From Candidatus Parcubacteria bacterium (GTDB lineage Bacteria > Patescibacteria > ABY1 > BM507 > UBA12075), in contig PKTK01000003.1 in the NCBI GenBank assembly GCA_002869165.1, positions 92,200 through 156,199 of the forward strand: a DNA stretch of 64,000 bases, in the 5' to 3' direction. Under the pieces are notes generated by a model that was not told the DNA's origin, did not search any database, and saw only the letters and a program-made list of their open reading frames with translations. Below are positions 52,322-61,016 of the stretch, piece by piece (within the stretch, counting starts at the first letter, position 1; each line of letters begins with the position of its first letter). The position numbers and the translations under genes are program-made.

Positions 52322-52612
52322 ATGACAAATCAAAATAATCAACCACAAAAAAAGGAAATTAAAATCGCTGACAATATTCCCGGAGCAGAATACTCAAATG
52401 CCATGCAGGTAAATCATAATAAAGATGAATTTCAACTTGTGTTTTTAAATATTTTTGGTGGTTCTGGAAGAGTTGCCGGAAAGATTGTTACTAGCCCAGG
52501 TCATTACAAAAGAATGATTATGGCCATGCAGGATAATCTGAATAAATACGAAGACAACTTTGGTGAAATAAAAGAAGCTAGTGCTCCGGAGAAGGAGATT
52601 GGATTTAAATAA
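52322..52612 (+). CDS. DUF3467-family protein
   Basis: 96 residues from ATG 52322; an upstream in-frame ATG at 52253 overlaps the terminator and is rejected. The pattern YSNAMQVNHNKDEFQLVFL, then GRVAGKIVTSPGHYKRMIMAMQDNLNKYE, matches DUF3467, a small cytoplasmic family of unknown role with a strand-rich core and a terminal helix. It lies just upstream of dnaJ. Confidence 0.8.
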   Translation: MTNQNNQPQKKEIKIADNIPGAEYSNAMQVNHNKDEFQLVFLNIFGGSGRVAGKIVTSPGHYKRMIMAMQDNLNKYEDNFGEIKEASAPEKEIGFK

Positions 52613-52712
52613 TTATTGCAAAATAATAAATTCACAAATACTAATTAAAACAGAATGTGAATAATAGATTTTTTGTGAATTTGTGCTTTGATTTAGTGAA
52701 TTTGTAATTCAT

Positions 52713-53798
52713 ATGGGAAAAGATTATTACAATATATTAGGAGTGTCTAAAAGCGCTAGCCAAGATGAGATTAAAAAAGCTTTTCGAAAAAAGGCTCATG
52801 AATATCATCCAGACAAAGCGAGCGGAGATGAGGCTAAGTTTAAGGAGGTAAACGAAGCTTACCAGGTTATTGGAGACTCTAAAAAAAGAAGTCAATACGA
52901 TCAATATGGTTCCAGCTTTGAGGATATGCAAAGAAATGGTGGCTTTGGTGGCTTTGGCGGTTTTAGCGGTGGTCAAGGAGGAGTTCATGTTGATATGGAT
53001 GATCTTGGTGATCTTTTTGGTGGTCTTGGTGATATGTTTGGTTTTGGTGGAGGAAGCACTAGAACTAGTACAAGATCAAGAAAAGCAAATGATGTTAGAG
53101 TCGCTATTGAAATTGATTTTTTAGAAGCGGTAAAAGGAGTTGAAAAGGAATTGAAATTCAAGAAAAAAATAAAGTGTGAGCATTGTAACGGCAATATGGC
53201 AGAACCAGGTTCAAAGATTTCCAACTGTAATAAATGTAATGGAACAGGAAGGGTGACCAAAATACAAAGAACGATATTGGGGAATATGCAAATGCAAGCA
53301 ACCTGTGATGATTGTAATGGCGAAGGAAAGACGTACGAACAAAAGTGTAGCAAATGTCATGGCGACGGAGTAGTGGAAGACTTGTTTAAGTTAAAAGTCA
53401 AAATTCCGGCAGGTATTGATGATGGCGAAACTATTCGTATCAGAGAAAAAGGTGAAGCTGGTGTAGGCGGGGCTAAGGACGGAGATTTATTTTTGCTTAT
53501 TAGAGTTAGACCCGATAAGCGATGGGTACGACAAGATTATGATATATTAACTGATTATAGTTTGAAGTTTTCTCAAGCAGCTCTGGGTGATAAAGTTAAG
53601 ATTGAAACTGTTGATGGTGAGGTAAGTCTTAAGATTCCAGCTGGAACTCAAGCAGGAACCAGGTTCAAATTGCGAGGCAAGGGAATAAATAATCTTCATG
53701 GTGGACCAAAAGGGGATCATTATGTTAAAGTAAAGGTAGAAGTCCCTAAATCTCTAAACAGAAAACAGAAGAAAATTTTAGAGGACCTAGGTTTATAA
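52713..53798 (+). CDS. dnaJ: Chaperone DnaJ (Hsp40)
   Basis: 361 residues. J domain with HPD (YHPDKASGDEAKF, residues 29-31 region) stimulates DnaK. A glycine- and phenylalanine-rich linker follows (residues 75-115). The zinc region has four repeats: CEHCNGNM, CNKCNGTG, CDDCNGEG and CSKCHGDG. The first departs from CXXCXGXG because its final glycine is replaced by Met. The C-terminal substrate domains include VKIPAGIDDGETIRIREKGE. Cysteine ligands are intact, so zinc binding is likely. Confidence 0.95.
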   Translation: MGKDYYNILGVSKSASQDEIKKAFRKKAHEYHPDKASGDEAKFKEVNEAYQVIGDSKKRSQYDQYGSSFEDMQRNGGFGGFGGFSGGQGGVHVDMDDLGDLFGGLGDMFGFGGGSTRTSTRSRKANDVRVAIEIDFLEAVKGVEKELKFKKKIKCEHCNGNMAEPGSKISNCNKCNGTGRVTKIQRTILGNMQMQATCDDCNGEGKTYEQKCSKCHGDGVVEDLFKLKVKIPAGIDDGETIRIREKGEAGVGGAKDGDLFLLIRVRPDKRWVRQDYDILTDYSLKFSQAALGDKVKIETVDGEVSLKIPAGTQAGTRFKLRGKGINNLHGGPKGDHYVKVKVEVPKSLNRKQKKILEDLGL

Positions 53799-53820
53799 TT
53801 TTGTTAATTAAAAATATCGC

Positions 53821-54939
53821 ATGCAAAAAAATATAATAAAAATTAGCTTTTTAGCCATTACTCTAGCTTTTGTTTTGGGTAGTGGTTTTTTTATGGGTAG
53901 TTTTTACCCCAAACAATTAATAGCAGAAAACCTGTCTCTTGATGAACAAGAGGCAACTGTCAGAGCAATAGAAAAAACCATTCCAGCAGTTGTTTCTATT
54001 TTGGTATACAATGAAGAAGACATTGTTTATTACAATCTTGATACTGGCGGACAAACTGCAACTAAAGAAAATCGTCTAAAGGGAAGAGGAACGGGTTTTA
54101 TTATATCTTCTGAAGGCTATATTTTAACAAATAAACATGTAGTGAGTTTAGCAGATAAAAGCGGCTCTTATCGAATAGTATTGAATTCTGGTAAACAATA
54201 TTACGCTCAGTTGATAGGCAAGGATCCAATAAATGATTTAGCAGTATTAAAAATATTTGATCAAAATTTACCTTATATTGAATTGGGAGATTCTTCAAGT
54301 TTAAAAGTTGGTTATTCAGTGATTGCGATTGGTAATGCTCTGGGAGTTTATAATAATACCGTAACCAAAGGTATAGTCAGTGGACTTGGGAGAAGTATTT
54401 TGGCTAGTGATGCTAATGGTACTGTTGAGTATATCGATAACACAATTCAGACTGATGCGGAAATTAATCTTGGTAATTCAGGAGGACCTTTGGTTGATTT
54501 AAATGGAAAAGTAGTAGGAGTAAATGTAGCTACAGACGAATCAGGTTCTTCAATCGGTTTTGCTATTCCAATAAATGATGCTAGGCCTGTGATAAATAGT
54601 ATAATAGAGTCGGGTAGGATTATCAGACCTCGTTTGGGTTTACAGTATATTATGCTTACTCCAGAAATTGCGCTTGATAACAAATTAAACAAAACAGAAG
54701 GTGCTTGGATAAGTACAGGAAACTCGGATTCAAATCCAATAGTTGAGGGTGGTCCAGCTGATTTAGCGGGCTTGGAACCAGGAGATATTGTTTTTGAGAT
54801 AAATGCTATAAAAGTGCAAGGAACAGATACATTATTGTCAATAATTCAACGTTATAAACCAGGAGATAAGATTGGAATGAAAGTTTTACGTGGAGAAAGA
54901 GTATTAATATTAGTAGCGGAATTAGACGAATTTAAATAA
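53821..54939 (+). CDS. HtrA/Deg-type serine protease with one PDZ domain
   Basis: 372 residues. A signal anchor (ISFLAITLAFVLGSGFFMGS) tethers it outside the membrane. The catalytic triad is visible as His106 (LTNKHVV), Asp139 (INDLAVLKI) and Ser220 (NLGNSGGPLV). The PDZ domain occupies about residues 270-370, with GGPADLAGLEPGDIVFEI. The family degrades or refolds damaged envelope proteins. Position after dnaJ fits a stress-response role; a terminator follows. Confidence 0.94.
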   Translation: MQKNIIKISFLAITLAFVLGSGFFMGSFYPKQLIAENLSLDEQEATVRAIEKTIPAVVSILVYNEEDIVYYNLDTGGQTATKENRLKGRGTGFIISSEGYILTNKHVVSLADKSGSYRIVLNSGKQYYAQLIGKDPINDLAVLKIFDQNLPYIELGDSSSLKVGYSVIAIGNALGVYNNTVTKGIVSGLGRSILASDANGTVEYIDNTIQTDAEINLGNSGGPLVDLNGKVVGVNVATDESGSSIGFAIPINDARPVINSIIESGRIIRPRLGLQYIMLTPEIALDNKLNKTEGAWISTGNSDSNPIVEGGPADLAGLEPGDIVFEINAIKVQGTDTLLSIIQRYKPGDKIGMKVLRGERVLILVAELDEFK

Positions 54940-54965
54940 TTTGGCTAATATTAAAATTAAAATAT

Positions 54966-54998
54966 AAAAAAATAACTAAGTTTGCTAGTTATTTTTTT
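54966..54998 (+). terminator. Intrinsic terminator after the HtrA gene
   Basis: AAAAAAATAACTA (54966-54978) pairs with TAGTTATTTTTTT (54986-54998), loop AGTTTGC. It is AT-rich but perfectly paired and ends in a T-run. Confidence 0.85.
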
Positions 54999-55014
54999 AA
55001 AGTTAGCGATTTTT

Positions 55015-55023
55015 TTATCCACA
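55015..55023 (+). promoter_or_regulatory. Single DnaA-box match
   Basis: TTATCCACA matches the classical DnaA box exactly. It is alone, located just before the promoter of the ABC module. It could be a DnaA-regulated promoter site or a chance match; no box cluster or dnaA gene is nearby. Confidence 0.3.
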
Positions 55024-55031
55024 ATTATTAC

Positions 55032-55113
55032 TTGAAAAATATTCACTTAGTATTATAATAGAAGATATGATATTATAATACTAAGGGGGATAGCTAGGTA
55101 GCTATTCTTTTTC
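55032..55113 (+). promoter_or_regulatory. Promoter and leader hairpin of the ABC module
   Basis: TTGAAA (55032-55037) and TATAAT (55054-55059), 16-base spacer. A second TATAAT at 55074-55079 is also available. About 25 bases on, GATAGCTA (55089-55096) pairs with TAGCTATT (55099-55106), followed by a T-rich run to 55118. This hairpin between promoter and ATG could be an attenuator. Confidence 0.6.
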
Positions 55114-55140
55114 GTTTTTATATAAATTAAAATTGTAAAT

Positions 55141-56070
55141 ATGATCGAGATTAAAAATTTATCAAAACGATTTGCTTCCACAGCAGTATTGGAAGATTTG
55201 AATTTGGAGGTAAAAAAAGGAGAAATCCTTGGTTTTTTAGGTCCGAATGGAGCTGGAAAAACCACTACCATGAAAATAATCACTAGTTTTTGGGCTCCCA
55301 GCGGCGGTAGTGTTAAGGTAGATGGTATTGATGTAACAGAGGATTCACAAAAGAGCCGAGCCAAAATTGGTTATTTACCAGAAACTGTCCCGCTATACGA
55401 AGATATGAGAGTTTATGAATATTTGAAGTTTATTGCTGAAGTTAGAGGAATAGAAAAAGACAGAATCAAAAAGAGAATAAAAGAAGTTGCACATGATTGC
55501 GGTTTATCTTCAGTTATTAGAAAGCCTATTGATGAATTGTCAAAGGGATATAGACAAAGAGTAGGTCTAGCTCAAGCAATAATGCACGAACCCGAAATTC
55601 TTATTTTGGATGAACCAACTACAGGACTTGATCCAAATCAAATTTCTGAAATCAGAGAACTTATTAAAAAAATCGGAAAGGAAAAAACGGTTATTTTTTC
55701 AACCCATATTTTGTAAGAAGTAGAGGCAACTTGCGATAGAGCAATTATTATCAACAAAGGAAAGATTGTTGTTGAGGGAACTCCTTCAGAACTAGCCAGA
55801 AAGGCCGGAGGCAAGGAAAAGATTTATGTGAAGATTAAGGGTCCAAAGGAAAAGGTTTTGGAGGCTTTGAAAAATCTTGATGAGATAGTTAAGATCGAAG
55901 AAAAAGACAAAGAAAGTGATGAGATTTTTGGTTATAGCATAGAAGCAAAAGAAGGAATAGACGTAAGAGAAAAACTTTCAACAACTCTAATGAATAATAA
56001 TTGGAGTATTTTAGAATTCTCAAAAAAGACAATCAGTCTTGAAGATGTATTTAAGGAATTAACAAAATAA
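55141..56070 (+). CDS. ABC transporter ATPase (GldA-like), interrupted by in-frame TAA at 55714-55716
   Basis: 191 residues precede TAA 55714-55716 and 117 follow in frame (EVEATCDRAIIINKGKIVVEG). The ATPase motifs are complete before the stop: Walker A GPNGAGKTT, signature LSKGYRQRVGLAQA, Walker B ILILDEPTTGLD and the switch histidine in STHIL. After STHIL, homologues have one residue (often Q or S) and then EVE. Loss of the last 117 residues would remove the C-terminal regulatory region but not the motifs. It is the ATPase of a gliding-motility-like ABC system with the permease and auxiliary gene downstream. Confidence 0.85.
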
Positions 56071-56087
56071 TTATCATATAATCATAT

Positions 56088-56150
56088 AAACATTCAAACA
56101 TTCAAACATAGTTTATTTTAGAGCAATGCTATGTAAATGTTCAAATGTTT
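56088..56150. repeat. Imperfect inverted repeat between ATPase and permease genes
   Basis: AAACATTCAAACAT (56088-56101) and ATGTTCAAATGTTT (56137-56150) are complementary except at two central positions, and are separated by 35 bases. It lies between the stop of the ATPase and the permease start and may form a stem in the mRNA. Confidence 0.5.
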
Positions 56151-56176
56151 ATAAGTTTAAATGCTCACATGGATTT

Positions 56177-56908
56177 ATGAATAAAGAATATTTAAAAACA
56201 ATATACTATTTATTAAAGAAAGAGATAATGGCTTACTTTAATTCACCGATTGCCTATATTTTTATTGGTGTATTTTTGGTGGTTGGAAATTTCTTGTTTT
56301 TTAAAAACTTTTTTCTCTATGGCCAAGCAAATTTACGTCCATATTTTGACTTACTTCCTTGGATATTTTTGTTTTTATCTCCAGCAGTAACCATGAGACT
56401 TTGGGCTGAGGAGAAAAAGAGTGGCACGATTGAATTTTTATTAACTTTGCCAGTAAGTGATTGGCAAGTGGTGGTTGCAAAATTTTTAGGGGCCTTGTGT
56501 TTTGTGGTTATTACATTATCTCTTTCTTTTACTCTGCCCATCAGTGTTGCTTTTATTGGAGATGTAGATTGGGGTCCAGTGATTGGAGGTTATCTAGGGG
56601 CTATTTTCTTGGCTGGCTCTTATTTGTCTCTTGGATTATTTATTTCCTCTTTGACCAAGAATCAGATCATAGCTTTTTTAATGGCTTTGGTAGCTTGTTT
56701 TGCTGCTTTTATCATCGGAGCTGACTTTGTTCTTTATGGAGCCCCACAAATTTTTGTTCCGCTAATGAAATTTATTGGTCTTGGTAGTCATTTTAGTAAT
56801 ATTTCAAAAGGAGTTATAGATACTAAGGATCTGATATATTATTCATCATTTATCTTTTTGTTCTTGTGGTTAAATGCTAGAGTGATCGAGGCAAGAGCTT
56901 GGAAATAA
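56177..56908 (+). CDS. ABC-2 type permease (GldF-like)
   Basis: 243 residues from ATG 56177; an in-frame ATG at 56126 adds 17 unrelated residues and overlaps the inverted repeat, so it is rejected. Six hydrophobic helices are visible (for example AYIFIGVFLVVGNFLFF and AIFLAGSYLSLGLFISSL). The early region YYLLKKEIMAYFNSPIAYIF and LSPAVTMRLWAEEKKSGTIEFLLTLP are diagnostic of GldF/NosY-type permeases. It is expected to work with the ATPase upstream and the auxiliary subunit downstream. Confidence 0.88.
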   Translation: MNKEYLKTIYYLLKKEIMAYFNSPIAYIFIGVFLVVGNFLFFKNFFLYGQANLRPYFDLLPWIFLFLSPAVTMRLWAEEKKSGTIEFLLTLPVSDWQVVVAKFLGALCFVVITLSLSFTLPISVAFIGDVDWGPVIGGYLGAIFLAGSYLSLGLFISSLTKNQIIAFLMALVACFAAFIIGADFVLYGAPQIFVPLMKFIGLGSHFSNISKGVIDTKDLIYYSSFIFLFLWLNARVIEARAWK

Positions 56909-56926
56909 AAAATTAATTTAAATATT

Positions 56927-58483
56927 ATGGATAAGGAAAAACAAAACATCAGCAAAAAGAAAAAGGCAGATATGTCTATTACAGCTACTTTACTTATTGC
57001 TATTTTGGTAGTTGTGAATTTTCTTTCATACAATATTTTTTATCGTTTTGATTTAACTGAAAACAAGATATATTCAATATCAGACGCTTCCAAGTCTACT
57101 CTTGGAGAGCTGGATGATGTAGTAAATATTAATGCATATTTTTCAGAGAATTTACCAACTCAATTACTATCAGTCAGACAAGAAATTGAAGATATGTTTG
57201 ACGAATATGTAACATATTCTGGAGGTAAAGTTAAGGTAAATTATATAAACCCAAGTGAAGATGAGCAATTACAACAAGAATTATACGCTAAAGGTATTCC
57301 TCAGTTGCAATTTGAAGTAATTGAAAAGGATACAAGACAATTAGTAAATGGATATCTTGGCATAACTATTAATTTTGCCGATTCTGAGGAAGTGATACCA
57401 ATAGTTAAACAAAATGTTAGTGATCTTGAATATCAGTTAACAACAAAAATTAAAAAAGTAACCACTAGTGAGATTGCTACTATCGGTTATTTAACTTCTC
57501 AAGGAGTAATTGATAGAAGTCAACAATTTACTTCTGTTATGCAGGAGTTAAGTGAGTTATACCAAGTGAGAGATGTTGAATTAAGCGAGGAAGATCCACA
57601 AATCAGTCCTTCGATAGATACTTTAATTATTGCTGGCCCTACACAAAATTTTAGTGATGACCAGTTGAAAGCAATTAATGATTTTGCAGTTTCAGGTGGA
57701 GCTATTTTGTATTTACAAGATGGAGTGACAATCGGCGATGGTTTATTGGCAACGCCAAGAACAACTGGTTTGGAATCTTTGTTTAGTAAATACGGATTAA
57801 CATTGAAAAACGACTTGGTAGCAGATCAGAAAAATGCTATGGCACAGTTTAGTCAAGGTTTTTTCAGCTTTAGTGTGGCTTATCCGTTTTGGCCAAAGTT
57901 TTCAGGGTCTAGTTTTAATCAGGATTATTCAGCCGTATCAAGTTTGGAAAATGTTGTTTTACCATGGGTGAGTAGTATTGAAATTGATGAAGAGAAATTA
58001 AGCGACGAAGCAGTAGCTATTTTAATAGAAACAACTGATAAGTCTTGGGTGCAAAATGAAAATTTTCAAATTGTCCCAAATCAAATTCCTTCTGTTGCTT
58101 CTGGACTTAAAAAACACAAGGTAGCTGTTATGATTAATGGTTCAGTTTCCAACCCGTATTATGAAGAGGGACAAACAGATTCTTTCGTAGCTAAAATTGT
58201 TATTGTAGCTGATTCAGATTTTGGTACCGATAATTTTGTAGCTAATAATCCAGATAACATTAATTTATTTTTAAATTTAGTGGATTCCTTGAGTCTTGAT
58301 GAAGATTTGATCAAGATTAGATCAAAGGTAGCAACAAGCAGGCCGATTGATTCAGAACTAGAGGATTCTGATAGAGCATTTTTAAGATATTTTAATGTAT
58401 TTGGTATTACTGCTATCGTGGTAATATTTGGTGTAGGAAGATATTTTATGAGAAGGAGAAACCGTTTTGTTGATGATCTGTAG
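56927..58483 (+). CDS. ABC-type auxiliary subunit (GldG-like)
   Basis: 518 residues. A lysine-rich start and a transmembrane helix (residues 20-40) precede an extracytoplasmic domain starting NKIYSISDASKSTLGELDDV, with YFSENLPTQLLSVRQEIEDM. ABC_transp_aux (PF09822) hallmarks are GGKVKVNYINPSEDEQLQQE and LIIAGPTQNFSDDQLKAINDFAVSGG (split across strands). A second helix near the C-terminus (FNVFGITAIVVIFGVGRYF) ends in a basic tail. Its partner permease is 18 bases upstream. Confidence 0.88.
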   Translation: MDKEKQNISKKKKADMSITATLLIAILVVVNFLSYNIFYRFDLTENKIYSISDASKSTLGELDDVVNINAYFSENLPTQLLSVRQEIEDMFDEYVTYSGGKVKVNYINPSEDEQLQQELYAKGIPQLQFEVIEKDTRQLVNGYLGITINFADSEEVIPIVKQNVSDLEYQLTTKIKKVTTSEIATIGYLTSQGVIDRSQQFTSVMQELSELYQVRDVELSEEDPQISPSIDTLIIAGPTQNFSDDQLKAINDFAVSGGAILYLQDGVTIGDGLLATPRTTGLESLFSKYGLTLKNDLVADQKNAMAQFSQGFFSFSVAYPFWPKFSGSSFNQDYSAVSSLENVVLPWVSSIEIDEEKLSDEAVAILIETTDKSWVQNENFQIVPNQIPSVASGLKKHKVAVMINGSVSNPYYEEGQTDSFVAKIVIVADSDFGTDNFVANNPDNINLFLNLVDSLSLDEDLIKIRSKVATSRPIDSELEDSDRAFLRYFNVFGITAIVVIFGVGRYFMRRRNRFVDDL

Positions 58484-58565
58484 AGCCTAAACTCCAAATA
58501 AATACAAAAACATTTTGACTAGTTGCTTTTTTAATTGTAGTATTAGAGTAACATTTGCAGGTCTT

Positions 58566-58661
58566 GCATGTCTCGTCTTCTTGTGGGACGGAGACAGGAA
58601 CCTAGCGAATATTATAATCAATAATATTTCCGCCTACACCCCGCAAGAAGACGAGACAGGC
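58566..58661. repeat. Long inverted repeat (about 96 bases)
   Basis: TGTCTCGTCTTCTTG (58569-58583) and CAAGAAGACGAGACA (58644-58658) are perfect 15-base complements, extended with two mismatches to about 23 bases on each side. Inside it, AATATTAT and ATAATATT form a second hairpin. The element is more GC-rich than its surroundings and could be an insertion or a structured RNA leader. It lies between the GldG-like and thioredoxin-like genes. Confidence 0.7.
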
Positions 58662-58680
58662 AGGAATGATAATAACGAGT

Positions 58681-58947
58681 ATGAAAGTATTAAAATTTGG
58701 CGCCATTTGGTGCACGGAATGTTTGGTTATGAAGCCAATGTGGCAGGAGATTGAAGAAGAAATTAGAGAATTAGTAACAGAATACTATGATGCTGACGAA
58801 AATCCTGAGATGCTCAAGAAGTATGAAGTAAAAAATATTCCTTGTTTTATATTTCTTGACAAAGATGGAAATGAAATATATCGTTTGAATGGTATACAAA
58901 ATAAGGAAAATCTAATTGAAGAAGTAAAAAATCGAATAAAGGAATAA
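58681..58947 (+). CDS. Thioredoxin-like protein
   Basis: 88 residues from ATG 58681. An upstream in-frame ATG at 58666 adds five residues and is close to the inverted repeat, so it is less likely. The redox motif WCTEC (CXXC) lies at about residues 10-14, in VLKFGAIWCTECLVMKPMW. The cis-proline region is YEVKNIPCFIFLDKDG. No signal peptide is seen, so it is cytoplasmic or uses another route. It sits between the auxiliary subunit and the DUF4340 protein. Confidence 0.85.
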   Translation: MKVLKFGAIWCTECLVMKPMWQEIEEEIRELVTEYYDADENPEMLKKYEVKNIPCFIFLDKDGNEIYRLNGIQNKENLIEEVKNRIKE

Positions 58948-58964
58948 TTTTTAACTATAATAAT

Positions 58965-59918
58965 ATGAGTAAAAAAAATTTGTACTTAGGAGGGGTGTTA
59001 CTTTTATTAATCGTTGTTGCCTTTGTCTATAATGGGCCTTTTAAAGAATGGCGAGAAGATTTTGGCAAGCCCAAGAATTTTTTTAGTGAACTGAAGGTTT
59101 CTGACATTGAACAAATAGAGATTGATTCCAGTGAAAAGGTTATTGTTATCACTGAAGAAGATAATAACAGGTGGAAAATAGAAGATACAAAAGATTTTTA
59201 TGTTACCAATTCGGTTATGAACAAAGTTTTTGATAGTCTTGGTGATGCTATAGAATCAGAAATTATCTTGGTTAGCGAGAATCCTGAAAAACAAGGTGAA
59301 TTTATGATTGATGAGAATAATAGATATATAATAAAGTTAAAAATTGGAGAAGATGAGTATTTTGAATTCGCTTTAGGTAAAGCAAGTAGTGATATGCAAG
59401 ATACTTATGTGGCTAAAATTGATGATGATGCTATCTACTCAGTAAAAGCTTCACTACGCACAGCTTTTGATCATGATGATTGGTATAATAAAGAAATATT
59501 TGCTTTGGAAAAAGATAATATTAAAAAGGTTCGTTTTCAATATCCAAGCAGGGAATTCACCATTGAGAAGGATGAGATAGAGGAAGTTGCTGAAGGAGAA
59601 GAAGTTCCTGAGGCAAATTGGAATGGCACATTGCCATATAGATTTAGTGTTGATAATGAAAAAGTGGCAGAAGTTCTTGATTTAGTTAGTAGTTTGGAGG
59701 CAGCAGAAATACCTGCACAAACTTTTGAAGGAACTGGTTTGGAGAAGAATTTACAGATTTTACAGTTTAGTGGTGATGGTGTAGATGTAGTATTGATGAT
59801 AGGTTAAGGCAATGGTGAAGGTTTATATTATGCTAAAAAGGGAAGTAGTGATAATATTTATTTAATTTCTGAAGAACAAAAAGAAGCTTTGGACTTACGT
59901 ATTTCTGACTTGAGATAA
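58965..59918 (+). CDS. DUF4340-domain protein, interrupted by in-frame TAA at 59805-59807
   Basis: 280 residues precede TAA 59805-59807 and 36 follow in frame (GNGEGLYYAKKGSSDNIY and then LISEEQKEAL). A signal anchor (residues 7-22, LGGVLLLLIVVAFVYNG) precedes an extracytoplasmic domain: FSELKVSDIEQIEIDSSEKV, ENNRYIIKLKIGEDEYFEF and VAKIDDDAIYSVKASLRTAF. This matches DUF4340, which accompanies GldG-like subunits. The strand YYAK is a normal feature of the family's last section, so the stop cuts within it. Confidence 0.8.
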
Positions 59919-59927
59919 TTTACATAT

Positions 59928-59962
59928 AAAAAGACTTTACTTTTTTAGTAAAGTCTTTTTGC
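59928..59962 (+). terminator. Intrinsic terminator after the ABC module
   Basis: AAAAAGACTTTACT (59928-59941) pairs perfectly with AGTAAAGTCTTTTT (59947-59960), loop of five T, ending in a T-run. It ends the module starting at 55141. Confidence 0.92.
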
Positions 59963-59997
59963 ATTATGGTATATTATTTTATTAATTAGCTGATTTA

Positions 59998-60006
59998 TGG
60001 TATAAT
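59998..60006 (+). promoter_or_regulatory. Extended -10 promoter of the pfkB-family gene
   Basis: TGGTATAAT (extended TGN plus consensus TATAAT). No good -35 is visible. Transcription would start about 20 bases before ATG 60033. Confidence 0.5.
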
Positions 60007-60032
60007 AAGAAAATTAATAATTAGATATAATT

Positions 60033-61016
60033 ATGAAATACGATTTTATTACTATTGGTGGTACTACTGAAGATGTTACCATGTACACCAATGAAGCCGT
60101 TATGATAGATAATAAAAGGAATATTTTAGCTCAGAAGCTGATGGCTTTTGAATATGGTGCCAAGATAAAGATCGATAAGGCATATTCAACTTTTGGCGGA
60201 GGAGCTTCTAATGCAGCGGTTTGTCTAGCTCGTCTCGGTTTCAAAGTAGCAGCCATGGTGGCAATTGGTGGCGATAATCGAGGCAAGGATGTGATTGATA
60301 ATTTTCGTGGACACAAGGTAGTTACTTCACTCATGCAAAAAAAAGCAGGAGAACAAACTGGAGTAACTTTTTTTGTAGTTGGCAAAGACAAAGAACATGT
60401 TGGTTTTTCTAATCGAGCTGCTAATAAATTGCTTAGTATTGGTCCAAAAGAGCTTAAGGCTTTAAATTCTGCTAGATGGGTGTATATGACATCGCTTTCT
60501 GGAACTTGGAAAAAAACTTTGAATCAGGTTTTTAAGACCAAGGCAAAAGTCGCTTGGAATCCGGGACACATTCAACTTCATGCTGGTTTTAAAGCAATAG
60601 GAAAGTACCTGGCTAAAACATCCATGCTAACCATCAATAAAGATGAGGCAATTGAATTAGTGATAACAAATCCAAAATATAGGAATAAGGATAATAGATT
60701 TTTGAATAATATAAAAAATTTACTTCAGGCTATTTATGAATATGGACCAAAGATAGTAGTGATAACTGATGGACCCAATGGTGCAAACGCATTTGATGGT
60801 GAGACTTTTTATCATCAAGCCATTATGAAAGAAAAGAGACGACAGGATACAACTGGTGTAGGAGACGCCTTCGGTTCAACTTTTACAGCCGGGCTACTTC
60901 TTTATGATGGAGATATTCAAAAAGCTATGAGATTGAGTGTTAAAAATACTGCTTCAGTTATTGCAAAACAAGGAGCACAAAATGGTCTTATTACCAAGAA
61001 AGAAATTTTAAAATAA
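60033..61016 (+). CDS. PfkB-family carbohydrate or nucleoside kinase
   Basis: 327 residues. The PfkB signatures are visible: FGGGASNAAVCLARLGFKVAA near residue 50 and, close to the end, DTTGVGDAFGSTFTAGLL, which holds the catalytic Asp. An internal NPGHIQLHAGF and the VITDGPNGANAF strand match the ATP-binding end of ribokinase-like enzymes. The substrate (sugar, nucleoside or other) is not predictable. The stop overlaps the murJ start by one base (TAATG). Confidence 0.88.
   Translation: MKYDFITIGGTTEDVTMYTNEAVMIDNKRNILAQKLMAFEYGAKIKIDKAYSTFGGGASNAAVCLARLGFKVAAMVAIGGDNRGKDVIDNFRGHKVVTSLMQKKAGEQTGVTFFVVGKDKEHVGFSNRAANKLLSIGPKELKALNSARWVYMTSLSGTWKKTLNQVFKTKAKVAWNPGHIQLHAGFKAIGKYLAKTSMLTINKDEAIELVITNPKYRNKDNRFLNNIKNLLQAIYEYGPKIVVITDGPNGANAFDGETFYHQAIMKEKRRQDTTGVGDAFGSTFTAGLLLYDGDIQKAMRLSVKNTASVIAKQGAQNGLITKKEILK

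Noticed and set aside
55015..55023. Replication origin
   Set aside because: Only one DnaA box is present, with no dnaA, dnaN or box cluster in view.
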